The position numbers were made by a program, and so were the translations under genes. A stretch of 64,000 bases of DNA, taken from assembly GCF_014268455.2 (NCBI RefSeq), contig NZ_CP077085.1:3513001-3577000 (forward strand), in the 5' to 3' direction. A model generated the notes under the pieces. That model ran no database searches. It had not been told where the DNA came from and worked only from the letters and a program-made list of their open reading frames with translations. Below, one piece after another: positions 43,690-53,830 of the stretch. Source of the stretch: Pseudomonas shahriarae (GTDB lineage: Bacteria; Pseudomonadota; Gammaproteobacteria; Pseudomonadales; Pseudomonadaceae). Numbering within the stretch: position 1 is the stretch's first letter; every line of letters starts with the position of its first letter.

Positions 43690-46263
43690 TCAGTGCTCAT
43701 TCGCTAGGCGTGGCTTGGCCAATGCCGCCCCACCCACTGGCGCCTCGGCGCTGCTCTCTACTGTCATCGGTGCTCGGAAGCGCTTGAGCCGCAGTGCGTT
43801 GCCAAGCACGAAGATACTGGAGAGCGCCATCGCCGCCGCGGCGAAGATCGGCGACAGCAGCGTGCCGTTCAGCGGGTACAGAACGCCCGCCGCAACCGGT
43901 ATCAACAACGCGTTGTAGGCGAAGGCCCAGAACAGGTTCTGCTTGATGTTGCGGATCGTCGCCTGGCTGAGGGCGATGGCGTTCGGCACGCCGCGCAAGT
44001 CGCCCGACATCAGCACCACGTCAGCGGCTTCGATGGCCACATCGGTGCCGGTGCCGATGGCAAGCCCGACGTCTGCTTCGGCGAGTGCCGGTGCGTCGTT
44101 GATCCCGTCACCCACAAAGGCAACTCGCGCCCCCTTGCTGCGAAACTTTTTCAGCGCCGCGACCTTACCGTCGGGCAACACCTCGGCCGCCACCTCATCG
44201 ATACCCAGTTGCCTGGCGATTGCCGCTGCCGTGGCCGCATTGTCACCGGTGATCATCGCCACCCTGAGCCCCAGCGCATGCAGGGCCCTGATCGCTTCGG
44301 GCGTGGTCTCCTTGATCGGATCGGCAACCGCGATCACCGCCGCCAGGCGGCCATCAATCGCCGCATAGAGCGGGCTTTTGCCTTGCTCGCCGAGACGCTG
44401 GGCAGTCGACTGGAAGCCCGTCACATCAAGGCCCAGTTGCGTCATGAACCGGTCAGCCCCCACAGAGACCGTGCGCGCGGCGACCTTCGCCGTCACGCCA
44501 AAGCCCGGTACGGCGTCGAAGGCCTCAATCGGTGCAAGCGTGATGCCCTTGCTCTTTGCCGCGCTGACAATCGCTTCGGCAATCGGATGTTCGGAGCGTG
44601 TCTCCACCGCCGCGACAAGTGCCAATACTTCGTCGTAGTCAAAGCCCTCGGCGGGAACCAGGTCGGTCAACTCAGGCCGGCCCTTGGTCAGCGTGCCAGT
44701 CTTGTCGAGGGCGATAATCGACACATCGCGTAGCGCCTGCAATGCCTCGCCCTTGCGGAAAAGCACCCCGAGCTCGGCTGCGCGGCCCGTGCCGACCATG
44801 ATCGAGGTCGGCGTGGCCAGCCCCATGGCACAGGGGCAGGCAATAATAAGCACCGCTACCGCGTTGACCAACGCGAACGTCAGCGCCGGCGTCGGGCCAA
44901 AAATCAGCCAGACCAGGAAGGTCACCGTGGCCGCCGCCATCACCGCCGGGACAAACCACATCGTGACCTTGTCCACCAGTGCCTGGATCGGCAGCTTGGA
45001 GCCCTGCGCCTCTTCCACCAGGCGAATAATCTGCGCGAGGACGGTGTTGGCCCCCACTTTGGTCACCCGGAAACTGAACGCACCGGTCTTGTTGATCGTG
45101 CCGCCAACGACTTCGGCGCCTACGCTTTTGGACACGGGCACCGGTTCGCCGCTGATCATGCTCTCGTCAACGTACGAGGTGCCTTCAATCACCTCGCCGT
45201 CGACCGGGACCTTCTCCCCCGGACGGACGAAGACAATGTCGCCGGCCGTCACCTGATCAAGGGCAACTTCCAATATTTCGCCATTGCGCTCCACGCGCGC
45301 GGTCTTCGCCTGAAGACCGACCAGCCGCTTGATCGCCTGTGAGGTTCGCCCCTTGGCGCGCGCCTCCAACGTGCGGCCCAGCAGGATCAGGGTCACAATC
45401 ACCGCTGCGGCTTCGAAATAGACGTTGGCGGTGCCCTGCGGCAGAACCTCGGGAATAAACGTCGCGACCAGCGAATAACCGTAAGCCGCCGCGGTGCCCA
45501 CAGAGACTAGCGAGTTCATGTCTGGCGCCCCTCGCAGCAACGCCGGTACGCCTTTGCGGAAAAACCGCAGCCCTGGGCCGAACAACACGAGGGTGGCCAG
45601 CGCGAACTGTACATACCAGTTCGTCTGCTGCCCCATGACCCCCATCACCCAATGGTGCATGGCAGGGATAAGGTGCGAACCCATCTCAAGGATGAAGACC
45701 GGCAAAGTGAGGAGCGCTGCAATCAACATGGAGCGCTGCAACTCCCGAGCTTCGCTGTCGCGCCGCGCGGCATCCTGGTCGCCCTCGCTCGGCGACTCGG
45801 CGGACAAGCTGCGGGCCTTGTAGCCGGCCTGCTCCACTGCTGCTTCAAGGTCTGCCGTGGAGACTGCGCCGCCCAAGTGGCGCACCCGGGCACGCTCGGT
45901 GGCCAGGTTAACCGTGGCTTCGAGCACGCCGGGGATTTTAGCCAGGGCCTTTTCGACCCGGCCCACACATGACGCACAGGTCATGCCTTCTATCGCAAGA
46001 TGAGTCGTCTCTTCACGCACGCTGTAGCCTGCGCTCTCGATGGCACGCACCGCCGCCTGGGGATCGGGCGCCCCGGTGAAGGTGATGCTGGCATGCTCGG
46101 TGGCAAGATTGACGGCGGCCGTGTGCACGCCAGGCACCGCTTTCAGCGCGCGCTCGACCCGACCGACGCAGGATGCGCACGTCATGCCCTCGACCGGCAG
46201 ACTCAGGCGCACCTCCCGCGAACTGGATGGGTTGGACCCCTGCTGATGGGAAACCGTAGCCAT
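43690..46263 (-). CDS. copA: Cu(I)-exporting P1B-type ATPase CopA
   Basis: Inner-membrane pump of 857 aa. Two N-terminal HMA domains carry GMTCASC (about residues 28-34 and 95-101). Eight spans follow with the Cu-binding [12 protein letters not shown], phosphorylation site DKTGTLTKG, the SEHPIAEAI motif and [11 protein letters not shown] hinge. It exports Cu(I) to the periplasm. AAGGGG lies ahead of the ATG. The upstream region has a CueR operator, and cueR plus copZ lie downstream on the same strand, so the whole set is a copper-tolerance unit. Confidence 0.96.
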   Translation of the reverse strand: MATVSHQQGSNPSSSREVRLSLPVEGMTCASCVGRVERALKAVPGVHTAAVNLATEHASITFTGAPDPQAAVRAIESAGYSVREETTHLAIEGMTCASCVGRVEKALAKIPGVLEATVNLATERARVRHLGGAVSTADLEAAVEQAGYKARSLSAESPSEGDQDAARRDSEARELQRSMLIAALLTLPVFILEMGSHLIPAMHHWVMGVMGQQTNWYVQFALATLVLFGPGLRFFRKGVPALLRGAPDMNSLVSVGTAAAYGYSLVATFIPEVLPQGTANVYFEAAAVIVTLILLGRTLEARAKGRTSQAIKRLVGLQAKTARVERNGEILEVALDQVTAGDIVFVRPGEKVPVDGEVIEGTSYVDESMISGEPVPVSKSVGAEVVGGTINKTGAFSFRVTKVGANTVLAQIIRLVEEAQGSKLPIQALVDKVTMWFVPAVMAAATVTFLVWLIFGPTPALTFALVNAVAVLIIACPCAMGLATPTSIMVGTGRAAELGVLFRKGEALQALRDVSIIALDKTGTLTKGRPELTDLVPAEGFDYDEVLALVAAVETRSEHPIAEAIVSAAKSKGITLAPIEAFDAVPGFGVTAKVAARTVSVGADRFMTQLGLDVTGFQSTAQRLGEQGKSPLYAAIDGRLAAVIAVADPIKETTPEAIRALHALGLRVAMITGDNAATAAAIARQLGIDEVAAEVLPDGKVAALKKFRSKGARVAFVGDGINDAPALAEADVGLAIGTGTDVAIEAADVVLMSGDLRGVPNAIALSQATIRNIKQNLFWAFAYNALLIPVAAGVLYPLNGTLLSPIFAAAAMALSSIFVLGNALRLKRFRAPMTVESSAEAPVGGAALAKPRLANEH

Positions 46264-46302
46264 TGCAATACCCCTTGAATGTTACTGATGAAGCAAGCCT
46301 GA

Positions 46303-46326
46303 AGCTTCCCATGATGGAAAGGTCAA
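46303..46326 (-). promoter_or_regulatory. CueR operator/promoter of copA
   Basis: Read on the minus strand, TTGACC (46321-46326) is followed by a dyad ACCTTTCCATCATGGGAAGCT (given here as the span 46303-46323), close to the CueR consensus CCTTCC-N7-GGAAGG. The next hexamer 19 bases later (CAGGCT) would be the -10. The long spacer is the hallmark of MerR-type promoters. It lies about 60 bp before the copA start. Confidence 0.8.
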
Positions 46327-46574
46327 GGCTTTTGCATCATCTGTTTCGCCAGGTTGGCGTTTGGTGTGACAGCTGGACTGCGGAGGACGTTACCGCACGC
46401 GGAGCGTAAGAGCCTGCGCGCGGACCTTGAGCGATACCGGCAACCGCTCTAGACCGGCCTCTGATGAGTTCGACGGCCATCAAAACCACTGAGCCTGAGG
46501 CTCTGAGTGCATGATATCTTCACCCCTCCAACGCTGGTTTTTCCAGTTCAGTCTCACCTCACCAAGGGCGACCC

Positions 46575-47093
46575 ATGCCGGCGATTATTCGCGTTGCTGT
46601 ACCGGAAGATGCACAACGCCTGCCTGCCATCGAAATTTCCGCAGCTCAAGCCTTCCGCATGATTGATGGGTTGAGTTGGCTGGCTGAATCACCCCCGATG
46701 TCCGTTGAGCAACATCGCCAACGTATCGCGCTCTCGACCTGCTGGGTCGCCCTGGACGCCGAAAACCGGCCGCAAGGTTTTCTCAGCGCTGCGCGCCACG
46801 GCAATGACTTACACATCTATGAGTTATCCGTGATGCACGCGGTGCAGGGACAAGGTTGGGGGCGGCGTCTGGTTGAGGCCGCAAAGGACTATGCCCGCGC
46901 CAACAGACTGAGTTTCGTAACGCTCACGACATTCACGAGCGTGCCATGGAACGCCCCCTTTTATGCCCGCCTGGGATTCCAGATCAAAGCCACCGCAGAC
47001 CTGGATCAGAGGCTAGCGGCCGTATTGAGCGAGGAGTACCAGCACGGATTCGCGCCGGGCAGTCGGTGTGCCATGGCATGGCCAGTGGCTTAA
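46575..47093 (+). CDS. GNAT family N-acetyltransferase
   Basis: Protein of 172 aa. The acetyl-CoA loop is VMHAVQGQGWGRRLVEAA, followed by TTFTSVPWNAPFYARLGF, a form common in acetyltransferases for toxins or small amines. AAGGG precedes the ATG. It is divergent from copA across 311 bp and ends in a clear terminator. Substrate unknown. Confidence 0.9.
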   Translation: MPAIIRVAVPEDAQRLPAIEISAAQAFRMIDGLSWLAESPPMSVEQHRQRIALSTCWVALDAENRPQGFLSAARHGNDLHIYELSVMHAVQGQGWGRRLVEAAKDYARANRLSFVTLTTFTSVPWNAPFYARLGFQIKATADLDQRLAAVLSEEYQHGFAPGSRCAMAWPVA

Positions 47094-47107
47094 GGCGTTT
47101 ACGCGGT

Positions 47108-47155
47108 AAACGTCCCACTGACACTCCTTGTGAACAAGCGGGGACGTTTTTATCG
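47108..47155 (+). terminator. Rho-independent terminator
   Basis: AAACGTCCC (47108-47116) pairs with GGGACGTTT (47141-47149), with an inner CTTGT/ACAAG stem (47127-47138) and a following T-run. It ends the acetyltransferase transcript and sits next to the convergent protease gene. Confidence 0.8.
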
Positions 47156-47169
47156 TCACCGATGAGCTC

Positions 47170-48681
47170 TTAGCGTAGTGACGGTGATGGCTTCACCGTT
47201 TGCTGGGGAGGGAGATACCTTGATATTTCGATTACATCCGTACGGACGGCGGACGGCTGACCAGCAAGGTTGCGGGCATAGCTGCACAATGTGATGGGGA
47301 GCTGTGACACCTGGTAAGGGTTGCTGCCGTTGGCCAATGCATAGCGGACGTCGTCGATGTCTTGGCACAAAGCCCGTTCTGAAGCATCCACGTAGAAGTA
47401 GTGATGGGTGAAGTCTGTGGTTTGGTCGTCCCAGTTGACGTTGTAGCTCAGGCTGATCTGCGGTGTCGGCGTTGGGGCGGTCAAAAATACGGAGTGTGTG
47501 AAAACATTGTGGAGCAAGGCTGGCGTCAGGGGCTCGCTGCGGTTTTGTATCCCAATGATGCACAACACATGGGCCCCCAGCGCCGGCCCGATCGCCTGGT
47601 TGATGTAACCATCCGTTGACGCTACGGCGTTGTGATAGTCGCTGGGAGATCGACACTCCCTGACCTCGCGCACGGCCTTGAATCGATAGTAGGGATCGTT
47701 GACCGAGAATCTGATGTTCCACGTGGGCCAAATACTGAGCCCGTTCACACCCTGCTGCAAATGCACGTAGGGGTTGAGTTTCCAAGGCTCTTCAAGGACG
47801 AGTTCGACGGATTTCAGTTGGCAGTCCCGCGTGTTATTCAAGAACTGGCCATCGACAAAACAATGATGAAGGTCGTTCGCTGGATAGCTATAGTTAAACT
47901 TGGCCGCTTCACACGCGGAGGTATTCAGACAGTTGCTGAGGATGTCCTTTTTGATGACAGCAGCGACCTTGCTGACAATGCCAGTAATTTCGTTGGTACC
48001 CCGATCGAGCATCGGGCTCCCGGAGCTTCCGTACTGAAGGTCTTGGCAACGGTTTTTCATGGCGCCAGGAAATACACCGGGATGCTCGACAAAGCTATTT
48101 GTTGCCGTTTCCTTGCACGCACTCATGCGTAAGCCTTTTTGGCGAAACCCGGTCGGGGATCCGACATTGATGACCTCCCGCTCTCCAGTGTGCTGATGAG
48201 CCGCGAGCTTGAGTGGCATGACCCCCTCTGCAATGAGGGCAGCCAATGGCGCATCAAGCTCCAGAACCGCCAGATCAGTGCCGACCATACTGCTCCAATG
48301 CGCTGTTTTGATGCGAAATTTCCGGTGTTGCGCGGGAGTATCGTGGAAATAGTTGAAGGTGATGCTCGCCTCTACGGTTTGGTTGATAGAAGCCGTGCCG
48401 TAGCTGAAGTAAACACAATGCCCACTCGTCAATACATAGGCGGGGCCAACGGTTTTATTCTGCCGGTCGCGAGTATCCAGCAGAACCGCATTGCAGCTTT
48501 GCCCGATTGCATTTTTCATAAGTCCAATGCCAGACCACAGCCCATAGCGCAGGTCGTGGTTCTGCAACGCCACAGACGGGTCCTGTTCGGTCAGTCCTTC
48601 AGCCAGATCCCTGCCGTGGGTTTGTCCGGCAATACAAGAAACCAAAAGAAATAGAAAGGGGATAAAACAACGGGTCAGCAT
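47170..48681 (-). CDS. Secreted trypsin/V8-like serine protease
   Basis: Protein of 503 aa with a signal peptide (CFIPFLFLLVSCIAGQTHG). The N-terminal S1-type protease domain shows all three catalytic residues: His in LTSGHCV, Asp in GTDLAVLELD, and Ser in YGSSGSPML. The GSSGSP form is that of V8-like peptidases. About 230 further residues (from NYSYPAND) are Cys- and Tyr-rich and not assigned. The ATG at 48681 gives a proper signal peptide; the longer frame does not. It stands alone beside an IS relic and AT-richer DNA, which suggests acquisition. Confidence 0.82.
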   Translation of the reverse strand: MLTRCFIPFLFLLVSCIAGQTHGRDLAEGLTEQDPSVALQNHDLRYGLWSGIGLMKNAIGQSCNAVLLDTRDRQNKTVGPAYVLTSGHCVYFSYGTASINQTVEASITFNYFHDTPAQHRKFRIKTAHWSSMVGTDLAVLELDAPLAALIAEGVMPLKLAAHQHTGEREVINVGSPTGFRQKGLRMSACKETATNSFVEHPGVFPGAMKNRCQDLQYGSSGSPMLDRGTNEITGIVSKVAAVIKKDILSNCLNTSACEAAKFNYSYPANDLHHCFVDGQFLNNTRDCQLKSVELVLEEPWKLNPYVHLQQGVNGLSIWPTWNIRFSVNDPYYRFKAVREVRECRSPSDYHNAVASTDGYINQAIGPALGAHVLCIIGIQNRSEPLTPALLHNVFTHSVFLTAPTPTPQISLSYNVNWDDQTTDFTHHYFYVDASERALCQDIDDVRYALANGSNPYQVSQLPITLCSYARNLAGQPSAVRTDVIEISRYLPPQQTVKPSPSLR

Positions 48682-49466
48682 GATAGAGCCTCGAAGTGTT
48701 GCAACAGTGATTTGCGCTGAATTTACTCGGCACTTCTCACTGATGTGACATATCGGGTTGCTACAGTGAACGACCGAGAAAGTACTCATGCACGTGCCAA
48801 CAACGCCCGCGTGAAGTCGTCACCACCAGAGACCGGCCGTCAATGTTGCAAGGGTGTAATCTTGGCCTACCGGACGGCTGCATCTGAAAGCGCCCTGCTT
48901 GCAGCCTTCTGAAGGTTGTGCTTAGGGCGAGATGTTCAGCAAATGACTCGCCGGGCTCACCACCAGAAACTGGCTTGAGACCTGTCTTTGAGCTACCCGC
49001 GGCACAGTAGACATTCCTCAGCCTCAAACTGAGGCACTTTCGAAGGCATCAGGACTGACGCCGCCCAGGTGACGGTGACGACGCGTTCGGTTGTAAAACG
49101 CTTAAATCTAATCGAGCACATCGACCTGGGCCATATCCCGAGCTCTGTAGATTCTCTTGCAAATGCGTTCTTTCTGCAGGCTTCTAAAAAATCCTCCGTC
49201 GCTGCATTGCCCTGGTATTTTCCTCGACTGCTCACACTCGGCCACCGTTCGTTGACCTGTTTCTCGACTTTGTCAGAAAGCACGGCGTTGACCCGTTTGT
49301 AGACACGGTGGGTCATTGGGCGCTCAGACCCTATCCCTCCACTACAACCAGGCAGGTGCCAGGGGCGGCAACACACCACAAAAGGCACTATTTAATAATT
49401 AATTATTGTAATGCAGTAATTTATTGTGCAAAAATCGAGTTCCACCCATCAAAAAGGCTTAAAAAA
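48682..49466. other. Gene-poor accessory gap
   Basis: This 785-bp stretch holds the protease promoter area, a transposase relic (49024-49316) and an AT-rich block (about 49380-49466) that should be the promoter of the DUF2975 gene. No other gene is recognised; frames in 48760-49020 look accidental. Confidence 0.5.
49024..49316 (-). pseudogene. IS3-family transposase OrfB remnant
   Basis: Minus-strand reading gives pieces of the C-terminal end of an IS3-group integrase-type transposase: SRGKYQGNAATEDFL (like SRKGxCxDNAxMExFF) in one frame, then, after a frameshift and stop codons, DVLD, FYNRTRRHRHLGGVSPDAFE in another. The end of the element and its inverted repeats were not identified. It is clearly inactive. 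Confidence 0.75.
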
Positions 49467-50027
49467 ATGCCCATTAACCGCCTTGCTTCCTTTAGCCAGC
49501 GTATGGCTGCTCTAACACTGACGCTCATAGCCTGCATGCTCATCCTCAATGCCGCACTGTGGGTATTTCCGACATTGGGGTCAAACGATGGATTAGGGCT
49601 TGGATTTTCCCTGAGCGGAGTGATGTTGACCCAACTCGCGGTAAAAATCGAAGTGCTCGCCTGGTGGCAAATACTCGGCGCGATCGTCATCTCCAGCGTG
49701 CCTTTGATCGCCTTGGCCAGCGGCCTGAATCACCTCCGCCGCCTGTTCCAGGGGTATGCCCGGAGCGAGTATTTCTCCAATAATGCTGCCGTTCACTTAG
49801 GGAAAGTTGGAAGGGGGGTCATTCTTTGGGTGGTTTCAAGTTTCTTATGCACACCAATATTGAGTATTCTGGTCACCTTACATGCTCCACCCGGTCAACG
49901 CTTACTTACCATCAGCTTTACACCAGCGGACTTTATCGCTCTCTTTCTCGCCGGATGTATCGCAGTGATCGCGCGAATTTTGGCACAAGCGAGTGAAGTA
50001 AGTTCCGAAAATCAAACCTTTGTGTAA
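49467..50027 (+). CDS. DUF2975 family membrane protein
   Basis: Inner-membrane protein of 186 aa with four hydrophobic spans (for example LTLIACMLILNAALWVF and WQILGAIVISSVPLIALAS). The middle segment LNHLRRLFQGYARSEYFS is the DUF2975 signature. These proteins are regularly paired with small XRE regulators of the YozG type, as here. The upstream frame extension was rejected because the first span begins after the ATG at 49467. The gene lies in DNA with lower GC than the rest of the window and next to an IS relic. Confidence 0.85.
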   Translation: MPINRLASFSQRMAALTLTLIACMLILNAALWVFPTLGSNDGLGLGFSLSGVMLTQLAVKIEVLAWWQILGAIVISSVPLIALASGLNHLRRLFQGYARSEYFSNNAAVHLGKVGRGVILWVVSSFLCTPILSILVTLHAPPGQRLLTISFTPADFIALFLAGCIAVIARILAQASEVSSENQTFV

Positions 50028-50037
50028 GGCCAGCATA

Positions 50038-50265
50038 ATGACGATCATTATTGAGTTAGATGTAATGCTAGCAAAACGCAAAGTTAAATCAAAAGACCTT
50101 GCCGCCGCAATTGGTATCACCGAACAAAATCTATCCCTATTAAAGCAAGGCAAGGTCAAAGGAGTACGTCTAGCTACACTTGAGGCGATCTGTGCCCATT
50201 TAAGTTGTCAGCCTGGAGATCTCCTAGTGTACCAACCGGAGCCACATGTTTCTGTTGTCGTCTAG
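50038..50265 (+). CDS. XRE-family (Cro/CI-type, YozG-like) small regulator
   Basis: Protein of 75 aa, almost entirely one helix-turn-helix domain (ELDVMLAKRKVKSKDLAAAI, then TEQNLSLLKQGKVKGVRLATLEAIC), followed by LSCQPGDLLVYQP, the usual YozG-type ending. It starts 10 bp after the DUF2975 stop. In known pairs the membrane partner is thought to modulate the regulator. Target genes unknown. Confidence 0.88.
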   Translation: MTIIIELDVMLAKRKVKSKDLAAAIGITEQNLSLLKQGKVKGVRLATLEAICAHLSCQPGDLLVYQPEPHVSVVV

Positions 50266-50552
50266 CAAATGCCCACCACGGGAGATCAACTGCGAGTTAG
50301 AGTCTGGTACGCGCTCAAAACACGCCAACTTCCAGCATTCACTTTCTGAATAGTTGTGATTTGGAGTTTGCAGACTATTTTGGATACGACCGGCTCAAAA
50401 CAGCTACTGTTTATTGTTGGAAACAGCAGCCTAGGCCGCGTCGAGTGCTGCTGCATGGGAAAGGGTCAAGGAAAACCCAAGTGGAATGAAGTCGGATCAG
50501 CCTACCGGCGCCCGCCCTGCTCCGTGGGTGCCGGTGAGTCCGACGTAAAATC

Positions 50553-51875
50553 CTATTCTGCGTACCTCCACCGTGAATGGCTTAGGCGGGACAAGCCTGC
50601 CTGCAATGCAAACGCAACGATCACGGTAGAGGGGGCGGAAAAGCGGCTCAGCTCACCGCCTGCAAACATCAACGCCAGTCCCAGTGCTGTAGCCCCAAAC
50701 CATGCGGTCAAACCCACCGGATTGAAGGCTGCCACCCGCTCAAGCGCCTTCACATCACTGTGCTCGCAGAGGATCTTGGCCAACGCCACGCCGACCCAGG
50801 CCACCACGAAAATCCCCTGATACGCCAACGCTTTGAGGAGGTAGGCAAACACATCCGCCAGCATCAACCCATAGACGATCACACCGACCACTATTGCCCA
50901 CATCAGGTATGAACCGCGCGCGCCAAAACGCCCGAAGAACGCCTGCATATTCAGCGTCGCCAAGTAGTAATTGGCGGTGTTGATCCGGGTTTGCGTAGCC
51001 CAGACGAACAGCAACCCCCACAGGCCCATCAACTGCAGAATCGCCATCACTACTGACACTTCGCTCAGCGCACCTTCATGGGGAATGCTACTCACCAGAT
51101 AGATCCCCGCCGCGCCGTTGAGCAGAAACGTCACCGCGTAGAATGGCATGCCAAAGTTCCAGCGACCGTGGTATTCGGCGTCTTCAGGCTTGCCAAAACG
51201 TGCGTAGTCAAAGGTGAACAGCATCAGCACCCAGACGCCCATGTAAGCGACAAAGCAATCCCACCAGCCGAATGCACTCGGCGTTGCCGGGCCGAAATCC
51301 AGCCATTGAGGCTGGTAGCCATACCGGCTGATCGATAGCCCCACCGCCACCAGCAAACCTGCGAGGTACACCGGGAGCAACACGCCGTTGAGCTTGTCCA
51401 GCCAGTGCTGCACGCTACCCAGTATCAGCGGCACGCTGTAGAGCACCACTACCAGTGCGGCAAGCGGATAGGCCAATTGCGGATAGAGGTGGTTGAGCGC
51501 CACGGCGATCACCGAACCTTCAAACACTGCGTAATAGATCGCGGTCGAGAAGAAAATCAGCGTCGCCAGACACGCCCCAGTGCTGCCGAACAGTAGTCGT
51601 GAAAACAACGCCACCGACAGACCGCTGCGAATCGCAAAGCGGCTGAGCACGCTGTTGATCAGTCCATAGCTGATCACCGACAGGACCATGCCGATCAGCG
51701 CATTGCGCGTACCGAACGACAACGCCAATGACGCACCCACGACGATGTAAAACATCGCACTGCACACCGCCCACCAAGCCATAGTCAGGGATAATCGCCC
51801 CATGCGTGCTTCGGTCGGGACGGGCTGATGGGCCGGGTCTTGCCCGGTTTGATTCGATTGCGATAAAGCAGCCAT
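50553..51875 (-). CDS. NCS1-family (cytosine/purine/hydantoin-type) permease
   Basis: Inner-membrane protein of 440 aa with about 12 spans, of the nucleobase:cation symporter-1 type (WWAVCSAMFYIVVGASLALSF-type first span, then VLSVISYGLINSVLSR and FTFDYARFGKPED). NCS1 members import cytosine, allantoin, hydantoins or uracil. Here it is the last gene after pxpABC and accBC (111-bp gap), so its substrate may be 5-oxoproline or another small lactam. GGAG precedes the ATG at 51875. Confidence 0.88.
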   Translation of the reverse strand: MAALSQSNQTGQDPAHQPVPTEARMGRLSLTMAWWAVCSAMFYIVVGASLALSFGTRNALIGMVLSVISYGLINSVLSRFAIRSGLSVALFSRLLFGSTGACLATLIFFSTAIYYAVFEGSVIAVALNHLYPQLAYPLAALVVVLYSVPLILGSVQHWLDKLNGVLLPVYLAGLLVAVGLSISRYGYQPQWLDFGPATPSAFGWWDCFVAYMGVWVLMLFTFDYARFGKPEDAEYHGRWNFGMPFYAVTFLLNGAAGIYLVSSIPHEGALSEVSVVMAILQLMGLWGLLFVWATQTRINTANYYLATLNMQAFFGRFGARGSYLMWAIVVGVIVYGLMLADVFAYLLKALAYQGIFVVAWVGVALAKILCEHSDVKALERVAAFNPVGLTAWFGATALGLALMFAGGELSRFSAPSTVIVAFALQAGLSRLSHSRWRYAE

Positions 51876-51986
51876 ATGCGTGAACTCCAAAACCAGTCAA
51901 AGGTTGAAGCGCGGGCAGCCGTCACCGCACCGAAGTACGGCGTTGGCATACCGTTTGGCATGGCCCGCGCTATGCGGCGGGCAGGA

Positions 51987-52961
51987 TCAGGAAGGGAACA
52001 GCTTGTTCAGGCAGCTGAGTTTTTTCTTATAGGATCGTCGTGCCTCCAGCGCCTCTTCGAGGGTCACCGCAACAAAGCGGGCTTTCTGGTTGGGTTGCAT
52101 CTGGCCGATCAAATCGAGGTCGGCGCTAATCACTGTGCCAATCATCGCGTAGCCGCCACCGGACACCGCATCACGGTGCAACACAATGGGTTCAAGCCCG
52201 GCGGGCACCTGGATCGAGCCGATCGGGTAGCAACTGTCGACGATGTTCGACGGATCGGAACCGGCGCCGAATGGCTGCTCGCGGGGCTGAAAGCTCAGCG
52301 CGCTGCCACCCTTGAAGCGATAGCCGATGCGGTCCGCTTCCGAACCGACCGTCCACGGTTCGGCGAAAAAGCTCTGCGCCGCCGATTCGGTCAAACGGTG
52401 GTAGTACAAACCGGGCACTACCCGCAGGGTGATTTCGCCCCCCAATGCTTGCCGTAACGCCATGGGCAAACTGGCCCCGGCGAGCCCCTTGCCACTGGCG
52501 ATACCGACCGGCAATTCGTCCCCCGCATTCAGCCGTCGCCCTTGAAAACCGCCGAGCGCACCGAGCGCGTAGGTGGATCGACTGCCGAGCACCACCGGTA
52601 CATCAATGCCGCCGGCCACCGCCACATAAGTGCGGGCACCGGCCTTGGGAAAGTCAAAGCGCAGCACTTGCCCGGCCTTCACCGTGAACGCGGTGTCGTG
52701 GTGCATTTCCACGCCATCGACCCGTGGCGTCATGTGCGCGCCACTGACCGCCACCAGTGCATCCTGCTGAAACTCCAACTCAGGGCCCAGCAAGGTGCAC
52801 TCCAGCGCCGCCGCTCCTGCGGGGTTGCCGACCAATTGATTGGCCACGCTCAAGGCGTATTGATCAAGCGCGCCGGACGGCGGAATGCCCAAGTGGTAAT
52901 ACCCTTCGCGGCCTAGGTCCTGCACAGAAGTGGCGAGGCCGGGTTTGAGGACCTTAATCAT
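51987..52961 (-). CDS. pxpC: 5-oxoprolinase subunit PxpC (biotin-dependent carboxyltransferase family)
   Basis: Protein of 324 aa of the KipA/allophanate-hydrolase-subunit-2 family (MIKVLKPGLATSVQDLGREG, then GIPPSGALDQYALSVAN, PREQPFGAGSDPSNIVDSC). With PxpA and PxpB it forms bacterial 5-oxoprolinase, which opens 5-oxoproline to glutamate with ATP. AGGAGG precedes the ATG at 52961, which overlaps the pxpB stop (ATGA). A longer upstream frame was rejected. Confidence 0.93.
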   Translation of the reverse strand: MIKVLKPGLATSVQDLGREGYYHLGIPPSGALDQYALSVANQLVGNPAGAAALECTLLGPELEFQQDALVAVSGAHMTPRVDGVEMHHDTAFTVKAGQVLRFDFPKAGARTYVAVAGGIDVPVVLGSRSTYALGALGGFQGRRLNAGDELPVGIASGKGLAGASLPMALRQALGGEITLRVVPGLYYHRLTESAAQSFFAEPWTVGSEADRIGYRFKGGSALSFQPREQPFGAGSDPSNIVDSCYPIGSIQVPAGLEPIVLHRDAVSGGGYAMIGTVISADLDLIGQMQPNQKARFVAVTLEEALEARRSYKKKLSCLNKLFPS

Positions 52962-53830
52962 GCCAATACCTCCTGCAGCGACTTGGGATAGCCGACAGGA
53001 TCGGCAAGGAACGCGTCCAGCGAAAACTCGACTGGTCGAATCCGCAGCTCGAAGCAACCGGCTTCCACTTCGGCGACCGCGTGGTCGTAGGCTTCGCGGT
53101 CCATCGGTTTGAACTGCACAATGTCGCCTGGACGGAAAAACACCATGTGTTCTTTCAGGTACGCAAGGTTCTGTTGCGGGTCGTAGATCGGCGCGGGCGT
53201 AACGCCAAACATCTGATAGCCGCCGGCGCCGCGCACTGAGTAAATGCATCCAAAGCAACCGCCGTGGCCAAGGGTCAATTTTGGCGTGTCGGTGCGTGGG
53301 CGCAGGTATTTAGGCACTTGCAACTGGCGCTCACGCTCAACCATCTGGAACATGAACGGCAACCCGGCAACGAAGCCCACCATCGAGACAAACCACGGTG
53401 CGCCACTGTGGGCCGCGATGAATGCATCGACGTCGGCCAGGCCGTTGATGCGTGCGGCGTATTCCAGGTCCGTGGCGCTCGGGTCTTGATGGCGGTCGCG
53501 AAAACGCATCAGGGTTTCGTGGGTCCAGGGATCGTTGTAGAGCACGGGGATCTCGATGATCCGCGTCTGCAACGTGCGCTCCGCGACGGCCCCGGTCTCG
53601 GCGATTTGTACCGCTTCGAGCAAGGTGTGAGGGGCGATGCGATCCGGGTCGAAACGAATCTGGAATGATGCGTTAGCCAGGCAGATATCGAGCACACCAT
53701 CCAGAGCCAACCGTTCCACGGCGCGGGTGATGGCCAGTCCTTTGAAGAAGGCGTCCAGGGACATGCTGTCACTGACTTCGGCAAACAAATGTTCATCAGC
53801 GCCAAAGCTGTAGCGGACGGGAGTACTCAT
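52958..53830 (-). CDS. pxpB: 5-oxoprolinase subunit PxpB (KipI family)
   Basis: Protein of 290 aa of the KipI/allophanate-hydrolase-subunit-1 family. Marks are the N-terminal YSFGADEHLFAEVSD, the IEIPVLYNDPWTHET segment, GFVAGLPFMF and GGYQMFGVTPAPIYD. It binds PxpC to form the ATP-using part of 5-oxoprolinase. Its length is greater than the usual ~220 aa because of an extended middle and end. It overlaps both neighbours by ATGA, showing a tightly coupled operon. Confidence 0.92.
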   Translation of the reverse strand: MSTPVRYSFGADEHLFAEVSDSMSLDAFFKGLAITRAVERLALDGVLDICLANASFQIRFDPDRIAPHTLLEAVQIAETGAVAERTLQTRIIEIPVLYNDPWTHETLMRFRDRHQDPSATDLEYAARINGLADVDAFIAAHSGAPWFVSMVGFVAGLPFMFQMVERERQLQVPKYLRPRTDTPKLTLGHGGCFGCIYSVRGAGGYQMFGVTPAPIYDPQQNLAYLKEHMVFFRPGDIVQFKPMDREAYDHAVAEVEAGCFELRIRPVEFSLDAFLADPVGYPKSLQEVLA

